Positions 1 to 6,814 are shown, numbered from the stretch's first letter. The stretch: 7,180 nt of DNA from Comamonadaceae bacterium (GCA_027490485.1 JAIXYA010000038.1:1-7180), one strand, 5' to 3'. Translations and numbers: made by a program. The notes: a model not told the origin generated them from the letters alone.

Positions 1-504
1 ACCAAAGGCATCCTTGATGTGCAACTGCGTGTTTTTCGCCAGTGCCAAAAAATCTGCAAAAGTGGCAACCCGTATATTGGGAGTGTCATACCACTGGTAG
101 GGCAATTTTCGCGTCACCGGCATATAGCCTTGCAAAACACTTAATCGGTTGGGCCAATGGGCAAAATTGGGGAAGGTGACAATGCCCAAACGACCCACAC
201 GCACCGTTTCTTTCAACATGGTTTGCGCATTGCGCAGGTGTTGCAGTGTGTCTATTTGCAGCACCACATCAAAACTTTGGTCGCCAAACATGGCCAAGCC
301 TTGGTCCAAGTTGAGCTGAATCACGTTCACCCCTTGCTTGACACAGGCCAGCACATTGGTGTCATTGATTTCCACACCATAGCCCGAACAGCCATGGCGC
401 TGCTGCAGGAACGCCAACAAGGCACCATCGCCACAGCCCAGGTCCAGTACTCTGCTGCCATAGGGCACCATGCTTTGTATGGCGTCGCGCAATACGCGGT
501 TCAT
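1..504 (-). CDS. metW: MetW, methionine biosynthesis methyltransferase-like protein (C-terminus cut by window edge)
   Basis: The 168 visible residues start at the ATG at 504 and read openly to the window edge; roughly the last 25-30 residues of the usual ~195 are missing. The protein has a class I SAM-methyltransferase-like fold signature: the glycine-rich loop DLGCGDG at residues 21-27 and GYGVEI at 41-46. It also carries MetW-typical blocks, TFPNFAHW at 110-117 and [12 protein letters not shown] at 134-145. MetW proteins accompany MetX in many proteobacteria and are needed for methionine synthesis. My recollection is that they support the activity of the succinyl-type MetX; no methyl-transfer substrate is clearly established. 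The start overlaps the metX stop as ATGA, which implies one mRNA and translational coupling. The identification is firm; the biochemical role is less so. Confidence 0.93.
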   Translation of the reverse strand, partial: MNRVLRDAIQSMVPYGSRVLDLGCGDGALLAFLQQRHGCSGYGVEINDTNVLACVKQGVNVIQLNLDQGLAMFGDQSFDVVLQIDTLQHLRNAQTMLKETVRVGRLGIVTFPNFAHWPNRLSVLQGYMPVTRKLPYQWYDTPNIRVATFADFLALAKNTQLHIKDAFG

Positions 505-1631
505 GCGTCTGCCCCCAAGTGGATGCGGTCGAAATAGGCTCGTACCAGCGATAAGTAGCGCGGGTCATCCAATAAAAAAGCGTCGTGGCCATGAGGCGCA
601 TCAATTTCGGCGTAACTGACTTGGCGCTTGTTGGCCACCAAGGCTTGCACCATTTCACGGCTACGGGCGGGGGCAAAACGCCAGTCGGTGGTGAAGCTGA
701 CCAACAAAAACTGAGCGCTGGCTTGCGCCAAAGCTTGCGTGAGTTGACCCTTAAAAGCGCTTGCAGGATCAAAATAATCCAAAGCACGAGTGATCAGCAA
801 ATAGGTGTTGGCGTCAAAGTACTCGCTGAATTTGTCGCCTTGGTAGCGCAAATAACTTTCGATTTGAAACTCGATCTCTTGGGTGCTGTATTTGAAAGAG
901 TCGCCTGCTTGCAACATGCGTCCGAATTTGGTGTTCATCACATCATCGCTGAGGTAGGTGATGTGGCCCAGCATTCGGGCGATGCGCAAGCCGCGTTTGG
1001 GTACCACCCCATGGGCATAAAAATGACCGCCGTGAAAGTCGGGGTCCGTGGTGATGGCTCGACGCGCAACTTCATTGAATGCAATATTTTCCGCATTCAA
1101 ATTGGGAGCGCTGGCAATGACCACCGCGTGTCTGACGCGTTCGGGGTATTGCAAACTCCAACTCAACGCCTGCATCCCGCCCAAGCTGCCACCCATCACC
1201 GCAGCCAGTTGATCAATACCCAAATGGTCAAGCAGCCTGGCTTGTGAGTTGACCCAGTCTTCCACTGTCACTACCGGAAAATCTGCGCCGTAAATCCGTC
1301 CTGTTGATGGGTTGAGGTGCATCGGCCCAGTGGAGCCAAAACACGAACCCAAATTGTTCACGCCAATCACAAAAAACCGGTCCGTGTCTACCGGCTTACC
1401 TGGGCCAATCATGTTGTCCCACCAGCCTTCGCTTTTGGCTTGCCCTTTATAGCTGCCCGCCACATGGTGTGAGGCGTTCAATGCATGGCATACCAAAACC
1501 GCGTTGCTGCGCTGGGCGTTGAGTTGGCCATAGGTCTCGTAGGTCAACTGGTATGCGTGCAGCAAACCACCCCCCTTCAACTGCAGGGGTTGTTCAAACG
1601 ACAATGATTGGGGTGTTGCAAAAAATGACAT
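501..1631 (-). CDS. metX: MetX, homoserine O-acyltransferase (probably the succinyl type)
   Basis: This 376-residue cytoplasmic alpha/beta-hydrolase-fold enzyme acylates the hydroxyl of L-homoserine, the committed step of methionine synthesis. Numbered from the ATG at 1631, the nucleophile elbow GGSLGG places the catalytic serine at 149. The triad is completed by Asp316 in TTDWRF and His349 in HGHDAF near the C-terminus. The oxyanion-side block [12 protein letters not shown] lies at 92-103. The length is normal for the family. A TTG one codon upstream would add one residue, but ATG is preferred; neither start has a strong Shine-Dalgarno sequence. The partner metW follows directly. Proteobacterial MetX proteins paired with MetW often use succinyl-CoA rather than acetyl-CoA. 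This is family knowledge and cannot be proven here, so the acyl donor remains open. Transcription probably starts in the gap shared with the kinase operon. Confidence 0.95.
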   Translation of the reverse strand: MSFFATPQSLSFEQPLQLKGGGLLHAYQLTYETYGQLNAQRSNAVLVCHALNASHHVAGSYKGQAKSEGWWDNMIGPGKPVDTDRFFVIGVNNLGSCFGSTGPMHLNPSTGRIYGADFPVVTVEDWVNSQARLLDHLGIDQLAAVMGGSLGGMQALSWSLQYPERVRHAVVIASAPNLNAENIAFNEVARRAITTDPDFHGGHFYAHGVVPKRGLRIARMLGHITYLSDDVMNTKFGRMLQAGDSFKYSTQEIEFQIESYLRYQGDKFSEYFDANTYLLITRALDYFDPASAFKGQLTQALAQASAQFLLVSFTTDWRFAPARSREMVQALVANKRQVSYAEIDAPHGHDAFLLDDPRYLSLVRAYFDRIHLGADA

Positions 1632-1707
1632 CAATGACCCAACATGGCCAAAAACGGCAGCTGTGGGCGTACGTCTTTAGCTGAACTTGTTAAAGCGCCC
1701 GCAAGCT

Positions 1708-1736
1708 GTGGCAAATCGGCGCATTTAAAGTATAAC
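1708..1736 (+). promoter_or_regulatory. Candidate sigma-70 promoter for the kinase operon
   Basis: GTGGCA at 1708-1713 matches the -35 consensus at 4 of 6 positions. It is followed by a 17-base spacer and TATAAC at 1731-1736, which matches the -10 consensus at 5 of 6. Transcription would start near 1743, giving a leader of about 60 bases before the ATG at 1803. It is the best plus-strand match I found in this gap and shares bases with a minus-strand -10 candidate. Confidence 0.45.
1729..1734 (-). promoter_or_regulatory. Candidate -10 box for metX-metW
   Basis: Read on the minus strand these bases are TATACT, 5 of 6 matches to the -10 consensus. They lie about 95-100 bases upstream of the metX ATG. 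No convincing -35 element is found at the proper distance (CAGGGA with a 17-base spacer is poor), so use of this site would need an activator or an upstream element. The box overlaps the plus-strand TATAAC. Confidence 0.3.
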
Positions 1737-1802
1737 CAAGCTTTACCTGCGTCCCTGATCATCACTTTCTGACCTCTCCAGCTTCAGAGTTTCTATCCCG
1801 AC

Positions 1803-3566
1803 ATGATTTTCTCTAAGAGCTTTGCCGTTGCACGCCATTGGCTTGATTTACAAGCCATTCGATTGCAAGCATGGCCGGGCTTTAGCCGCCGCGGCTTATT
1901 GTTGTTCGCCTGCGCATGTGGTGCCCTCAATTCTGCTTTGGTTTTTCTGGTCCCCCATGTTGACGACACCTTGGTTTTGAATTTTTATGTTTTTTTCATT
2001 TTCTCGGGTCTTTTTTTGATTGTTTTCTTTTTGAATGCGGTCAACTTCTCGTCCCATGTCATGGTGTTGTTTTCAGCTTCTTTGCTTAGCTTGGTGGTCT
2101 TCAATACGGGGGGCGTGAACTCTCCCAATATTGCATGGATGCCTGTCATTCCTGTTGCGGCTTTGATGTTGTTAGGTGTGCGCTGGTCAATTATTTGGCT
2201 GCTGTTGATTGTGTTGCTCAACTTGTTTCATTTCGCAGCTGTTGCATTCAACGTTAGCAGCAGTCTTGTGTCCCCAGAGAATTTTTCGCTCGAGATGGGT
2301 ATTTTGTCTAAGCTCAATGTGATATTTTTTTTGGTTTTGGCGATTGCTTTGTACGACTGGATGCGAAATGCAAAGTTGCGTGATTTGGCTGCCCGCAATG
2401 CTGAGCTTCTTCAAACACATGACGCTTTGCGCGCAGCGCAAGCACACCGAGATGATTTCATTGCAGCCGTTGGCCATGAACTTCGCACACCCATGAATGC
2501 TATTTTGGGCTTGAACAGTGTTTTGGTATCCGATCTAGCGGGGGATACGGAACAAGCGGCTATTGCTGTGCATATTCGAAAAGCCACTGAGCAATTGCTG
2601 CGTGTTGTGAATGACATTTTGGACATCTCCCAGCTTGAGGCAGGTCGTTTGGTTTTGCAGTCTGCCGGGTTTTCTCTGAAAGAGGCTTTGCTGGCTTGTC
2701 AGTCCAAGTTCGCGCCCCGCGCTAATGAAAAGGCCTTGTCTTTGACCCTATGGTTAGACCCAGCGCTTCCTGAATTTTTGGAGGGTGACAGGGTGCGTTT
2801 TGAGCAAGTCTTGAACCACTTGCTCGACAACGCTGTGAAGTTCACCCCACAAGGCTCTGTTGATCTGCGTTGCATGGTTGCAGGCGGCATGGTTCGCAGC
2901 GAGGTTCAGGACACCGGTTTAGGTATTGATCCCGCCATTAACCAGGCTATCTTCAACCGTTTTTCTCTGGCCAGTGAGGGTGTGCAGCGCATGTACGGTG
3001 GCGCTGGTTTGGGCTTGTCTCTCAGTGACAGATTGATCAGCCTGCTGGGGGGCCGTATGTGTTTGAGTTCGCCCGTTGAGGGCGGCACACTGTTTTGGTT
3101 TGATCTGCCATTGCGTGTTGCGCGTCCTGTGCCTGGCCTTGATGCGCATTTTGTTGATGACCCTTCTTTTCCTTTGTCTGTTTTGGTGGTTGACGATACC
3201 CCTGTCAATTTGTTGGTGGTTGAAATTCTGTTAAAGAAATTGTGGCCGCATTGCATCATCCACACGGCTGACAGCGGCGCCAACGCTTTGCAAGCCTGTG
3301 CCGGCACGGCTTTTACTTTGGTGTTGATGGATGTGGTGATGCCCAATATGGATGGTTTAGAGACAACGCGGCAACTGCTGTCGCCTTCTTTCTCATCGTT
3401 GGGTCACAAGCCTTTTGTTGTTGGTTTGACAGCACACAGTTTGGCGTCTGAAACGCAAGCTTGTTTGGATGCTGGAATGGACGCAGTTTTATCTAAGCCT
3501 ATCGATCCTGAGGCTGTGTCGTTGTCTTTGCAAAAGTATTTGGGCAAGCCTATCCATGAGCACTGA
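1803..3566 (+). CDS. Membrane hybrid sensor histidine kinase, first of a tandem pair
   Basis: This 587-residue inner-membrane protein senses an unknown signal and should autophosphorylate and pass phosphate to its own receiver. About six membrane segments lie between residues 31 and 186, with the motif TGGVNSPNIAW at 102-112 between segments 3 and 4. A short, probably helical linker (188-214) leads into HisKA with HELRTP (phospho-His225). The ATP-binding domain has the N box around Asn343, the G1 box DTGLGI (370-375), the F box FNRF (384-387) and the G2 box GGAGLGL (399-405). The C-terminal receiver has the acidic pair Asp464/465, phosphoacceptor Asp510, Thr543 and Lys565. All catalytic residues are present. 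No PAS, HAMP, Hpt or DNA-binding domain is seen. The Shine-Dalgarno is weak; the start is chosen because it is the first ATG before a complete membrane region. The next gene encodes a paralogue and overlaps its end by 11 bases. Confidence 0.93.
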   Translation: MIFSKSFAVARHWLDLQAIRLQAWPGFSRRGLLLFACACGALNSALVFLVPHVDDTLVLNFYVFFIFSGLFLIVFFLNAVNFSSHVMVLFSASLLSLVVFNTGGVNSPNIAWMPVIPVAALMLLGVRWSIIWLLLIVLLNLFHFAAVAFNVSSSLVSPENFSLEMGILSKLNVIFFLVLAIALYDWMRNAKLRDLAARNAELLQTHDALRAAQAHRDDFIAAVGHELRTPMNAILGLNSVLVSDLAGDTEQAAIAVHIRKATEQLLRVVNDILDISQLEAGRLVLQSAGFSLKEALLACQSKFAPRANEKALSLTLWLDPALPEFLEGDRVRFEQVLNHLLDNAVKFTPQGSVDLRCMVAGGMVRSEVQDTGLGIDPAINQAIFNRFSLASEGVQRMYGGAGLGLSLSDRLISLLGGRMCLSSPVEGGTLFWFDLPLRVARPVPGLDAHFVDDPSFPLSVLVVDDTPVNLLVVEILLKKLWPHCIIHTADSGANALQACAGTAFTLVLMDVVMPNMDGLETTRQLLSPSFSSLGHKPFVVGLTAHSLASETQACLDAGMDAVLSKPIDPEAVSLSLQKYLGKPIHEH

Positions 3567-5322
3567 TCTGTATTTTCAATATTTTCAAAAAGCTTTTCCG
3601 GCTTTTGCACGCTTGCCTCAAGACCGCTTGTTCGCTTTCCTCATCTTATGTTCAGGCCTTTTAGCTTCTCTATTTATTTCGCTCGCAACGCCTGTGTCTG
3701 TGGTGCAAACCCTGTCTTATGTTTTGTTGGCTTTTTGGTCCTTGCTTTTATGGTTTTTTTGGCGAGGCTTGTCACTGTATTTGACTTGCCAATGCGCCTC
3801 TGTCTTGGCCGCTCTTCAGTTGTTTGTGATAGCTTGGTATTCAGGTAGCGTTTATGCCAGTTGTTTGATGTGGTTTTCAGTTTTGATCGTGGCAAATTAC
3901 TTTATTGTTGGCCGCTTAGCTGCCTTTATTTGGCTTTTGATTGACGTTGGTGTTCACTACATCCAAGCCTATGCTTTCGATTGGTGGGGTGTCGGACCGG
4001 TATTGGGACTGGATTCACAAAACACTTTAGCCTCATTGATTGACTATTCTTTCAGTTTCGTCATCATCATTGCGATATTGCTCTTTTACCACTCTCAATA
4101 CGAGCAAGCTGTTGTTGATCTGGAAAACACGCAAGGCGAGTTAAAAAATACAGAGCAAGAGCTTTCACAAACACTGCAATTGCGAGAAAGTTTCATTGGT
4201 TCTGTCAGCCATGAGCTTCGTACCCCCATGAACGCCATCATGGGCTTCAACAGTCTATTGCTGTCTGTGGTTCGGGATAAACCCCGGGCCTTGATGGTGT
4301 TGGATCACACGCGTCAATCAGCCGATCATCTTTTGACGGTCATCAATGATGTGCTGGACTACACCCAATTCAAGTCTGGTCAGCTTCGCGCTCGCATGGC
4401 ACCTGCTGATTTGTACCAAACCATTGGTTCTGCTTTTGGTCTTTTCATGCCTCGTGTTGAAAATTCTATTTGTTACAGCTGTGATTTACCGCCCAACCTG
4501 CCAGCTTGGGCTGAAACCGACAGCCACCGGCTTACCCAAGTCTTGGTCAATTTGCTAGGTAACGCCATCAAGTTCACCGCGGAGGGCGACGTGCTGCTGA
4601 CCGTCAGCGCCTTGCCTGATGATTGGTTCGAGTTCAGAGTGAGTGATACCGGCATTGGCATTGCCGAGGAAGAGCAACAGCGTTTGTTTTCCAGTTTCTC
4701 GCAAGCCAATCCCAGCATTCAAGCCCGCTTTGGCGGCAGCGGGCTGGGCCTGATGATTTCTCAACGTTTGGTCCATTTGCTGGGTGGTAAATTAGAGTTT
4801 AAGAGTGAGTTGGGTCGGGGCTCTGAGTTTTGGTTCTCTCTGCATCTGCCTGCGGTTGAAGCTCCCCCTGCGCCTGATGTGACACTTCCTTTGACCCCAT
4901 TGGCGGGGTTTTCTAAGCTGCGTTTTTTGATCGTGGATGACCATGCGGTGAACCGATTGGTTTTGCGTCAAATCTTGCTTAGCCAGTGGTCCGATGCAGA
5001 TATTGTGGAAGGCGAAGATGGTTTTGCCGCTCTTCGCTTGATTGAAGAACACAGCTTCGACTTGGTTTTTTTAGACATGGTGATGCCCAACTTGGATGGC
5101 ATTCAAACGGCCCAGCGTCTGTCCGTCTCTGATCTCCCATCCAAGCCGCCCCTGATCGGCCTCACGGCGAACGTGAATCCCCAAGACTTGGAGGCTTTTT
5201 ACAAGGCTGGTTTGTCTGGTTTGCTTTTGAAGCCTTTTAACCGCGAACAATTGACAGCCTTGATTTTCCAATTGCTTTCCGGCCAAGCATCTCACGCCCG
5301 AAACACAGCGCCCATGGTGTGA
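3556..5322 (+). CDS. Membrane hybrid sensor histidine kinase, second of a tandem pair
   Basis: This 588-residue inner-membrane kinase has the same plan and nearly the same length as the gene before it. It has about six membrane segments between residues 24 and 178, a charged, probably coiled-coil linker (about 182-210), then HisKA with HELRTP (phospho-His219). The ATP-binding domain has Asn332/Asn336, the G1 box DTGIGI (364-369), the F box LFSSF (377-381) and the G2 box GGSGLGL (393-399). The receiver has Asp461/462, phosphoacceptor Asp507, Thr537 and Lys559. A start at 3469 is possible but would add 29 residues encoded out of frame inside the first kinase's receiver. The ATG at 3556 is therefore preferred; it overlaps the previous stop by 11 bases and suggests translational coupling. 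The membrane part has diverged much more than the kinase core, so the two proteins may sense different signals. The amt gene follows 79 bases downstream on the same strand. Confidence 0.92.
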   Translation: MSTDLYFQYFQKAFPAFARLPQDRLFAFLILCSGLLASLFISLATPVSVVQTLSYVLLAFWSLLLWFFWRGLSLYLTCQCASVLAALQLFVIAWYSGSVYASCLMWFSVLIVANYFIVGRLAAFIWLLIDVGVHYIQAYAFDWWGVGPVLGLDSQNTLASLIDYSFSFVIIIAILLFYHSQYEQAVVDLENTQGELKNTEQELSQTLQLRESFIGSVSHELRTPMNAIMGFNSLLLSVVRDKPRALMVLDHTRQSADHLLTVINDVLDYTQFKSGQLRARMAPADLYQTIGSAFGLFMPRVENSICYSCDLPPNLPAWAETDSHRLTQVLVNLLGNAIKFTAEGDVLLTVSALPDDWFEFRVSDTGIGIAEEEQQRLFSSFSQANPSIQARFGGSGLGLMISQRLVHLLGGKLEFKSELGRGSEFWFSLHLPAVEAPPAPDVTLPLTPLAGFSKLRFLIVDDHAVNRLVLRQILLSQWSDADIVEGEDGFAALRLIEEHSFDLVFLDMVMPNLDGIQTAQRLSVSDLPSKPPLIGLTANVNPQDLEAFYKAGLSGLLLKPFNREQLTALIFQLLSGQASHARNTAPMV

Positions 5323-5326
5323 GTCT

Positions 5327-5343
5327 TGCTTTGTTTTGGTGCA
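5327..5343. promoter_or_regulatory. Possible NtrC-type site 1 upstream of amt
   Basis: TGCTTTGTTTTGGTGCA matches the enterobacterial NtrC consensus TGCACC-N5-GGTGCA at 9 of 12 fixed positions, with the right half perfect. It lies between the second kinase gene and amt. The assignment rests on this match and on the gene context only. Confidence 0.3.
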
Positions 5344-5373
5344 AATCTGATTTATCACTTCTTTTTGCACCAA
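5336..5373. repeat. Perfect 10-bp inverted repeat before amt
   Basis: TTGGTGCAAA at 5336-5345 is the exact reverse complement of TTTGCACCAA at 5364-5373, separated by 18 bases. No T-run follows the right arm, so it is not a standard intrinsic terminator. It may be an operator, or an RNA hairpin in a kinase-amt read-through transcript. Its arms contribute the perfect halves of the two NtrC-like sites. Confidence 0.8.
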
Positions 5374-5382
5374 TTTAGCCCA
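5366..5382. promoter_or_regulatory. Possible NtrC-type site 2 upstream of amt
   Basis: TGCACCAATTTAGCCCA matches TGCACC-N5-GGTGCA at 9 of 12 fixed positions, here with the left half perfect. Its centre is 39 bases from that of site 1. It ends about 20 bases before the amt start codon, too close for a classical upstream enhancer. Confidence 0.25.
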
Positions 5383-5390
5383 CAATTCCC

Positions 5391-5401
5391 CTGGAGATAT
5401 C
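5391..5401 (+). promoter_or_regulatory. Ribosome binding site of amt
   Basis: CTGGAGATATC places a GGAG core (5393-5396) five bases before the ATG at 5402. It is the clearest Shine-Dalgarno of the plus-strand cluster and fixes the amt start. Confidence 0.75.
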
Positions 5402-6604
5402 ATGGACGCACCCAAACAGGGCATAGACGCCTTGTTCATTCTGCTTGGCGCCATCATGGTTTTGGCCATGCATGCTGGTTTTGCTTTTTTAGAACTTGGC
5501 ACCGTACGCAAAAAAAACCAAGTCAATGCCTTGGTGAAAATTTTGGTGGACTTCAGTATTTCCGCCGTGGTTTACTTTGCGGTGGGTTACAGCGTGGCTT
5601 ACGGCACCTCTTTTTTCGTCAGTGCTGATGTATTGGCTCAACGCAATGGCTATGAATTGGTAAAGTTTTTCTTCCTGCTTACCTTTGCAGCGGCCATTCC
5701 GGCCATTGTTTCTGGCGGAATTGCCGAACGTGCTCGCTTTTACCCTCAATTGATTGCAACTGCTGTTATCGTGGGCTTTATTTACCCGTTCTATGAAGGC
5801 ATTGTTTGGAACCAGCATTTTGGCTTGCAAGCTTGGCTCAAAGCGCTGACTGGGGACGAGTTCCATGATTTCGCTGGCTCCGTGGTGGTCCATGCTTTAG
5901 GCGGGTGGATTGCCTTGCCTGCGGTGCTGTTGCTGGGCGCTCGCAGCAACCGTTACAAAAAAGATGGTGCGATTTCTGCTCACCCCCCTTCCAGTATTCC
6001 GTTTTTGGCGCTGGGTGCTTGGGTGTTGTGCGTCGGCTGGTTTGGCTTCAATGTCATGAGCGCACAAACGGTAGACAAAATATCGGGTTTGGTGGCGGTC
6101 AACAGTCTCATGGCCATGGTGGGCGGCACCTTGGCCGCTTTGTGGCTTGGCAAAAATGACCCAGGGTTTGTGCACAACGGGCCTTTGGCAGGATTGGTGG
6201 CGGTGTGTGCGGGTTCAGACCTCATGCACCCGCTTGGTGCTTTGGTGGTGGGTGGCGTTGCCGGTGCTTTGTTTGTGGCCATGTTCACATTGACGCAAAA
6301 CCGCTGGAAGATAGACGATGTTTTGGGTGTCTGGCCTTTGCACGGTATTTGCGGCACTTGGGGCGGCATTGCAGCAGGCGTTTTTGGCCTTCCCGCTTTG
6401 GGCGGTTTGGGCGGGGTGAATGTCTTCGCTCAGTTGATCGGCACACTCTCTGGCGTTGCTTGGGCCGTTCTTACTTCTTTCCTTTTGTATGGTCTCTTGA
6501 AAGTCACCATGGGCTTGCGCTTAAGCCAAGAAGAGGAATTCGAGGGTGCTGATTTGAGCATTCACAAAATCAACTCCAGCCCTGACCGAGAAGTCAGTTG
6601 GTAG
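5402..6604 (+). CDS. amt: Ammonium transporter, Amt/MEP/Rh family
   Basis: This 400-residue inner-membrane channel, expected to be trimeric, conducts ammonium/ammonia into the cell. The twin pore histidines are His164 (in FAGSVVVHALGG) and His314 (in VWPLHGICGTWGG). Asp156 sits eight residues before the first histidine, as in E. coli AmtB. Other family blocks are SGGIAERARF (104-113) and GWFGFN (212-217), which holds a Phe probably equivalent to a pore-lining residue of AmtB. The N-terminus runs straight into the first helix (from about residue 10) with no cleavable signal peptide, unlike E. coli AmtB. The region HAGFAFLELGTVRKKN (24-39) points to a non-AmtB subtype. The cytoplasmic tail (about 370-400) starts with a family-like GLRLSQEEEFEGADLS and then diverges. 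No glnK gene is adjacent; instead two sensor kinases precede it. Confidence 0.95.
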   Translation: MDAPKQGIDALFILLGAIMVLAMHAGFAFLELGTVRKKNQVNALVKILVDFSISAVVYFAVGYSVAYGTSFFVSADVLAQRNGYELVKFFFLLTFAAAIPAIVSGGIAERARFYPQLIATAVIVGFIYPFYEGIVWNQHFGLQAWLKALTGDEFHDFAGSVVVHALGGWIALPAVLLLGARSNRYKKDGAISAHPPSSIPFLALGAWVLCVGWFGFNVMSAQTVDKISGLVAVNSLMAMVGGTLAALWLGKNDPGFVHNGPLAGLVAVCAGSDLMHPLGALVVGGVAGALFVAMFTLTQNRWKIDDVLGVWPLHGICGTWGGIAAGVFGLPALGGLGGVNVFAQLIGTLSGVAWAVLTSFLLYGLLKVTMGLRLSQEEEFEGADLSIHKINSSPDREVSW

Positions 6605-6620
6605 TTTTTGTGGTTTTTTG
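6577..6620 (+). terminator. Weak possible intrinsic terminator at the end of amt
   Basis: CTGAC (6582-6586) pairs with GTCAG (6593-6597) around a six-base loop, and flanking CCA/TGG can add pairs across an internal loop. The T-rich stretch 6605-6620 follows. The stem is short and partly inside the coding sequence, and the T-run is interrupted by G, so the call is tentative. Confidence 0.25.
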
Positions 6621-6651
6621 ACCTTTAAACTCGCAAATTGAGGATAAACAC

Positions 6652-6682
6652 TTGGTTTTCTTCATGATTTTTGTCTCATAAT
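6652..6682 (+). promoter_or_regulatory. Candidate promoter of the RNA-binding protein gene
   Basis: CATAAT at 6677-6682 matches the -10 consensus at 5 of 6 positions. TTGGTT at 6652-6657 is a possible -35, but the 19-base spacer is long. Transcription would begin near 6689. A weaker alternative upstream is TTGACC (6618-6623) with GATAAA (6643-6648), also with a 19-base spacer. Confidence 0.35.
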
Positions 6683-6772
6683 GGTTCTGACTGGGTAAAG
6701 CACTTGGGTGCGTACGCAGCTTGCGGGTGATAGGTTAGTTTCGCTTCTTGACTTTCGTGGACAGGTGCAATC

Positions 6773-6811
6773 GGGACTCCGTCGCTTTTTTATTTGTTTT
6801 TATGGAGTCCC
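6773..6811 (+). promoter_or_regulatory. Hairpin sequestering the Shine-Dalgarno of the RRM gene
   Basis: GGGACTCC (6773-6780) is the exact reverse complement of GGAGTCCC (6804-6811). One G-U and one U-A pair extend the stem to 10 bp, leaving a 19-base U-rich loop (6783-6801). The GGAG at 6804-6807, seven bases before the ATG, is the only good ribosome binding site and lies wholly within the stem. Such a structure could make translation depend on temperature, helicases or a bound protein. The pairing is seen directly; the regulatory role is inferred. Confidence 0.6.
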
Positions 6812-6814
6812 TGA

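Larger units (their letters stand above)
6605..6814 (+). other. Intergenic region and leader of the RNA-binding protein gene
   Basis: This 210-base non-coding stretch holds a candidate promoter, two short adjacent hairpins, a 10-bp palindrome, and a final hairpin that contains the next gene's ribosome binding site. Apparent reading frames starting at 6708 and 6748 run out of frame into the RRM gene and have no recognisable content. If the proposed promoter is used, the leader is about 125 bases, long for a gene of this size. Confidence 0.6.

Noticed and set aside
157..537. Plus-strand open frame opposite metW and the end of metX
   Set aside because: The minus-strand metW and metX proteins have clear family motifs; the opposite frame has no recognisable content.
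585..1247. Plus-strand open frame of 220 codons inside metX
   Set aside because: It is antisense to a well-supported enzyme and shows no domain or ribosome binding site.
1677..1724. A 15-codon leader reading frame (minus strand, ATG at 1724) upstream of metX
   Set aside because: It has no Shine-Dalgarno, starts at or before the expected transcription start, and contains no run of methionine codons or terminator/antiterminator pair to suggest attenuation.
1635..1802. Methionine-related riboswitch or MetR-type operator ahead of metX
   Set aside because: No SAM-riboswitch-like paired structure and no good TGAA-N5-TTCA match was found in the gap.
3469..3555. An N-terminal extension of the second kinase from an ATG at 3469
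   Set aside because: It would be encoded out of frame within the first kinase's receiver domain, adds 29 residues with no family support, and the ATG at 3556 gives a protein matching the paralogue in length.
5336..5376. Intrinsic terminator between the second kinase and amt
   Set aside because: The inverted repeat has only four G-C pairs, a long 18-base loop, and no T-run after the right arm.
5326..5628. A 100-codon plus-strand frame across the start of amt
   Set aside because: It is out of frame with amt, whose start has a clear Shine-Dalgarno, and its sequence is low-information shadow translation.
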